Of a DNA stretch of 64,000 nucleotides, positions 62,011-64,000 are shown one piece after another (position 1 is the first letter of the stretch; every line of letters begins with the position of its first letter). The stretch lies in contig NZ_JACHDS010000001.1 in the NCBI RefSeq assembly GCF_014201195.1, positions 558,001 through 622,000 on the forward strand, given 5' to 3'. The translations under genes and the position numbers were made by a program. Under the pieces are notes generated by a model. The model searched no databases, was not told where the DNA came from, and saw only the letters and a program-made list of their open reading frames with translations. This DNA comes from Nocardiopsis mwathae (GTDB lineage Bacteria > Actinomycetota > Actinomycetes > Streptosporangiales > Streptosporangiaceae).

Positions 62011-63030
62011 GTGACGCACGCGAGATTTCCCTGGCCCGAGGCGAGTTCCACCGGTGTCGGCTCCTACCCCGGCGACGACCCCGACGAGGCCGTCCGCACC
62101 ATCCTGGGCGAGCTGCCCGACCTGCCCCACCTTCCCGAGCTTCCCGCGCGCGGAGCCGGGGCCGACATCATCGGCCGCACCGCCGCGCTGCTGGTCGACC
62201 TCCCGGTCGAGGTGCAGCCCTCGGGGTGGCGGGTGGTGCAGCGCCCCGGCCGCGACCTGGCCCGCGCCACCGACTTCCTCCGCTACGACGTCGACGCCCT
62301 GGAGGAGCACGCGCATTCTTACCACGGCCCGCTGAAGATCCAGGTCGCCGGGCCGTGGACGCTGGCGGCCGGGATCGAGCTGCGCACCGGTGAGAAGCTG
62401 CTCGCCGACCACGGGGCCGTCGCCGACCTCTGCGCGTCGCTCGTCGAGGGGGTGGTGGCGCACATCGCGGACGTCCGCTCCCGCGTGCCCGGCGCCGAGT
62501 TGCTGGTCCAGGTCGACGAGCCGTCCCTGCCGTCCGTGCTGACCGGTGCCGTGCGCACCGCCAGCGGGTACGGTCGGCTGCCCGCGGCCGACCGGGCGGC
62601 GGTCGAGGCCCGGCTGCGCGCGCTGTTCGGCGCGATCACCGAGGCCGACGGGCTGCCGGTCGGCCACTGCTGCGCCGCCGCGGCGCCCGTCGACCTGCTG
62701 CGCCGGTCGGGGGCGCGGGCACTGAGTCTGGACGCGACCCTGCTGACGCGGGCGCACGACGAGCACATCGGCGTGGCCGTGGAGGCGGGAGCCGGGCTTT
62801 TTCTCGGTGTCGTGGCGAGTACGGACTCGGTTTCGTCCGACCCGGCCGCTACCGTCGATCCTGTACGTGAGCTGTGGAATCGGATCGGCTTCGCCCCTGA
62901 GGAGCTCGCGGCGACGGTGGTCACCACCCCGACGTGCGGGCTGGCCGCGGCTTCGCCCGGCCACGCGCGCGCTGCGATGGCGGCGTGCCGGGACGCCGCG
63001 CGGGTGCTGCGCGAGGAACCACGGCGGTAG
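62011..63030 (+). CDS. MetE-like cobalamin-independent methionine synthase domain protein
   Basis: 339 aa, resembling only the C-terminal catalytic half of MetE. Seen: ASSTGVGSYPGDDPDEAVRTIL, KIQVAGPWTLAAGIEL, VQVDEPSLPSVLTG, the zinc-type motif GHCCAAA in VGHCCAAAAPVDLLRRSG, and VVTTPTCGLAAASPGHARAAM (Cys ligand). Single-domain forms like this occur next to ligA in Actinobacteria and their true reaction is not settled. TAACCT ends 8 nt before the GTG and no Shine-Dalgarno is seen, so the mRNA is probably leaderless. It lies 24 bp before ligA. Confidence 0.83.
   Translation: MTHARFPWPEASSTGVGSYPGDDPDEAVRTILGELPDLPHLPELPARGAGADIIGRTAALLVDLPVEVQPSGWRVVQRPGRDLARATDFLRYDVDALEEHAHSYHGPLKIQVAGPWTLAAGIELRTGEKLLADHGAVADLCASLVEGVVAHIADVRSRVPGAELLVQVDEPSLPSVLTGAVRTASGYGRLPAADRAAVEARLRALFGAITEADGLPVGHCCAAAAPVDLLRRSGARALSLDATLLTRAHDEHIGVAVEAGAGLFLGVVASTDSVSSDPAATVDPVRELWNRIGFAPEELAATVVTTPTCGLAAASPGHARAAMAACRDAARVLREEPRR

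Positions 63031-64000
<970 letters not shown>

Overview
The window reads as chromosomal DNA of a high-G+C actinomycete. The rRNA operon, the maltosyltransferase (GlgE) pathway in its usual operon order, the iscS-like/mnmA/ligA block and many GTG starts point to the Nocardiopsaceae (Nocardiopsis, Streptomonospora, Thermobifida). That placement is an inference from gene content and style; no database search was run. I see no insertion sequence, prophage, CRISPR array or tRNA gene.

Layout. 1-2.7 kb: 3' three quarters of a 23S rRNA gene, 5S rRNA and an rrn terminator. 3.0-5.7 kb: an AAC(2')-type acetyltransferase next to the rRNA operon and a DrrAB-like ABC exporter. 6.5-10.1 kb: a class A penicillin-binding protein with a very long acidic cytoplasmic extension. 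10.4-13.5 kb: a coupled glycosyltransferase, methyltransferase (CTG start) and terpenoid-cyclase-fold cassette of unknown product. 14.1-22.7 kb: a locus that reproduces the mycobacterial igr/fadA5 steroid side-chain region (chsE1, chsE2, fused chsH2-chsH1, ltp2; a kstR-like regulator; fadA5) with KstR-like operators. 22.8-24.6 kb: an ECF-sigma-like protein with a membrane segment. 24.9-26.8 kb: nadA and its divergent regulator nrtR around a 29-bp palindrome. 26.9-31.5 kb: a HAD phosphatase and an osmoprotectant ABC operon.

31.7-36.2 kb: a 21-residue membrane peptide, a flavin reductase coupled to SppA, a lipoprotein and a DUF418 protein. 36.4-47.3 kb: glgE-treS-mak-glgB, divergent from glgP; together they turn trehalose into branched alpha-glucan and degrade it. 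47.4-50.7 kb: a TPP riboswitch followed by the ykoE-ykoD-ykoC thiamine-precursor transporter. 50.8-55.2 kb: a GNAT protein, an enoyl-CoA hydratase and a Ser/Thr kinase with a polytopic C-terminus. 55.4-64 kb: etfBA, a cysteine desulfurase, a DUF695-like protein, mnmA, a DedA protein behind a DtxR/IdeR-like box, a MetE-like protein and the start of ligA.

Four full copies and one half copy of a related palindromic element of about 64-78 bp lie at gene 3' ends. In several genes a TAnnnT -10-like hexamer lies 6-10 nt before the start codon, which suggests leaderless transcripts. ETF, the enoyl-CoA hydratase and the acyl-CoA dehydrogenases would plausibly serve the same acyl-CoA oxidation chemistry.
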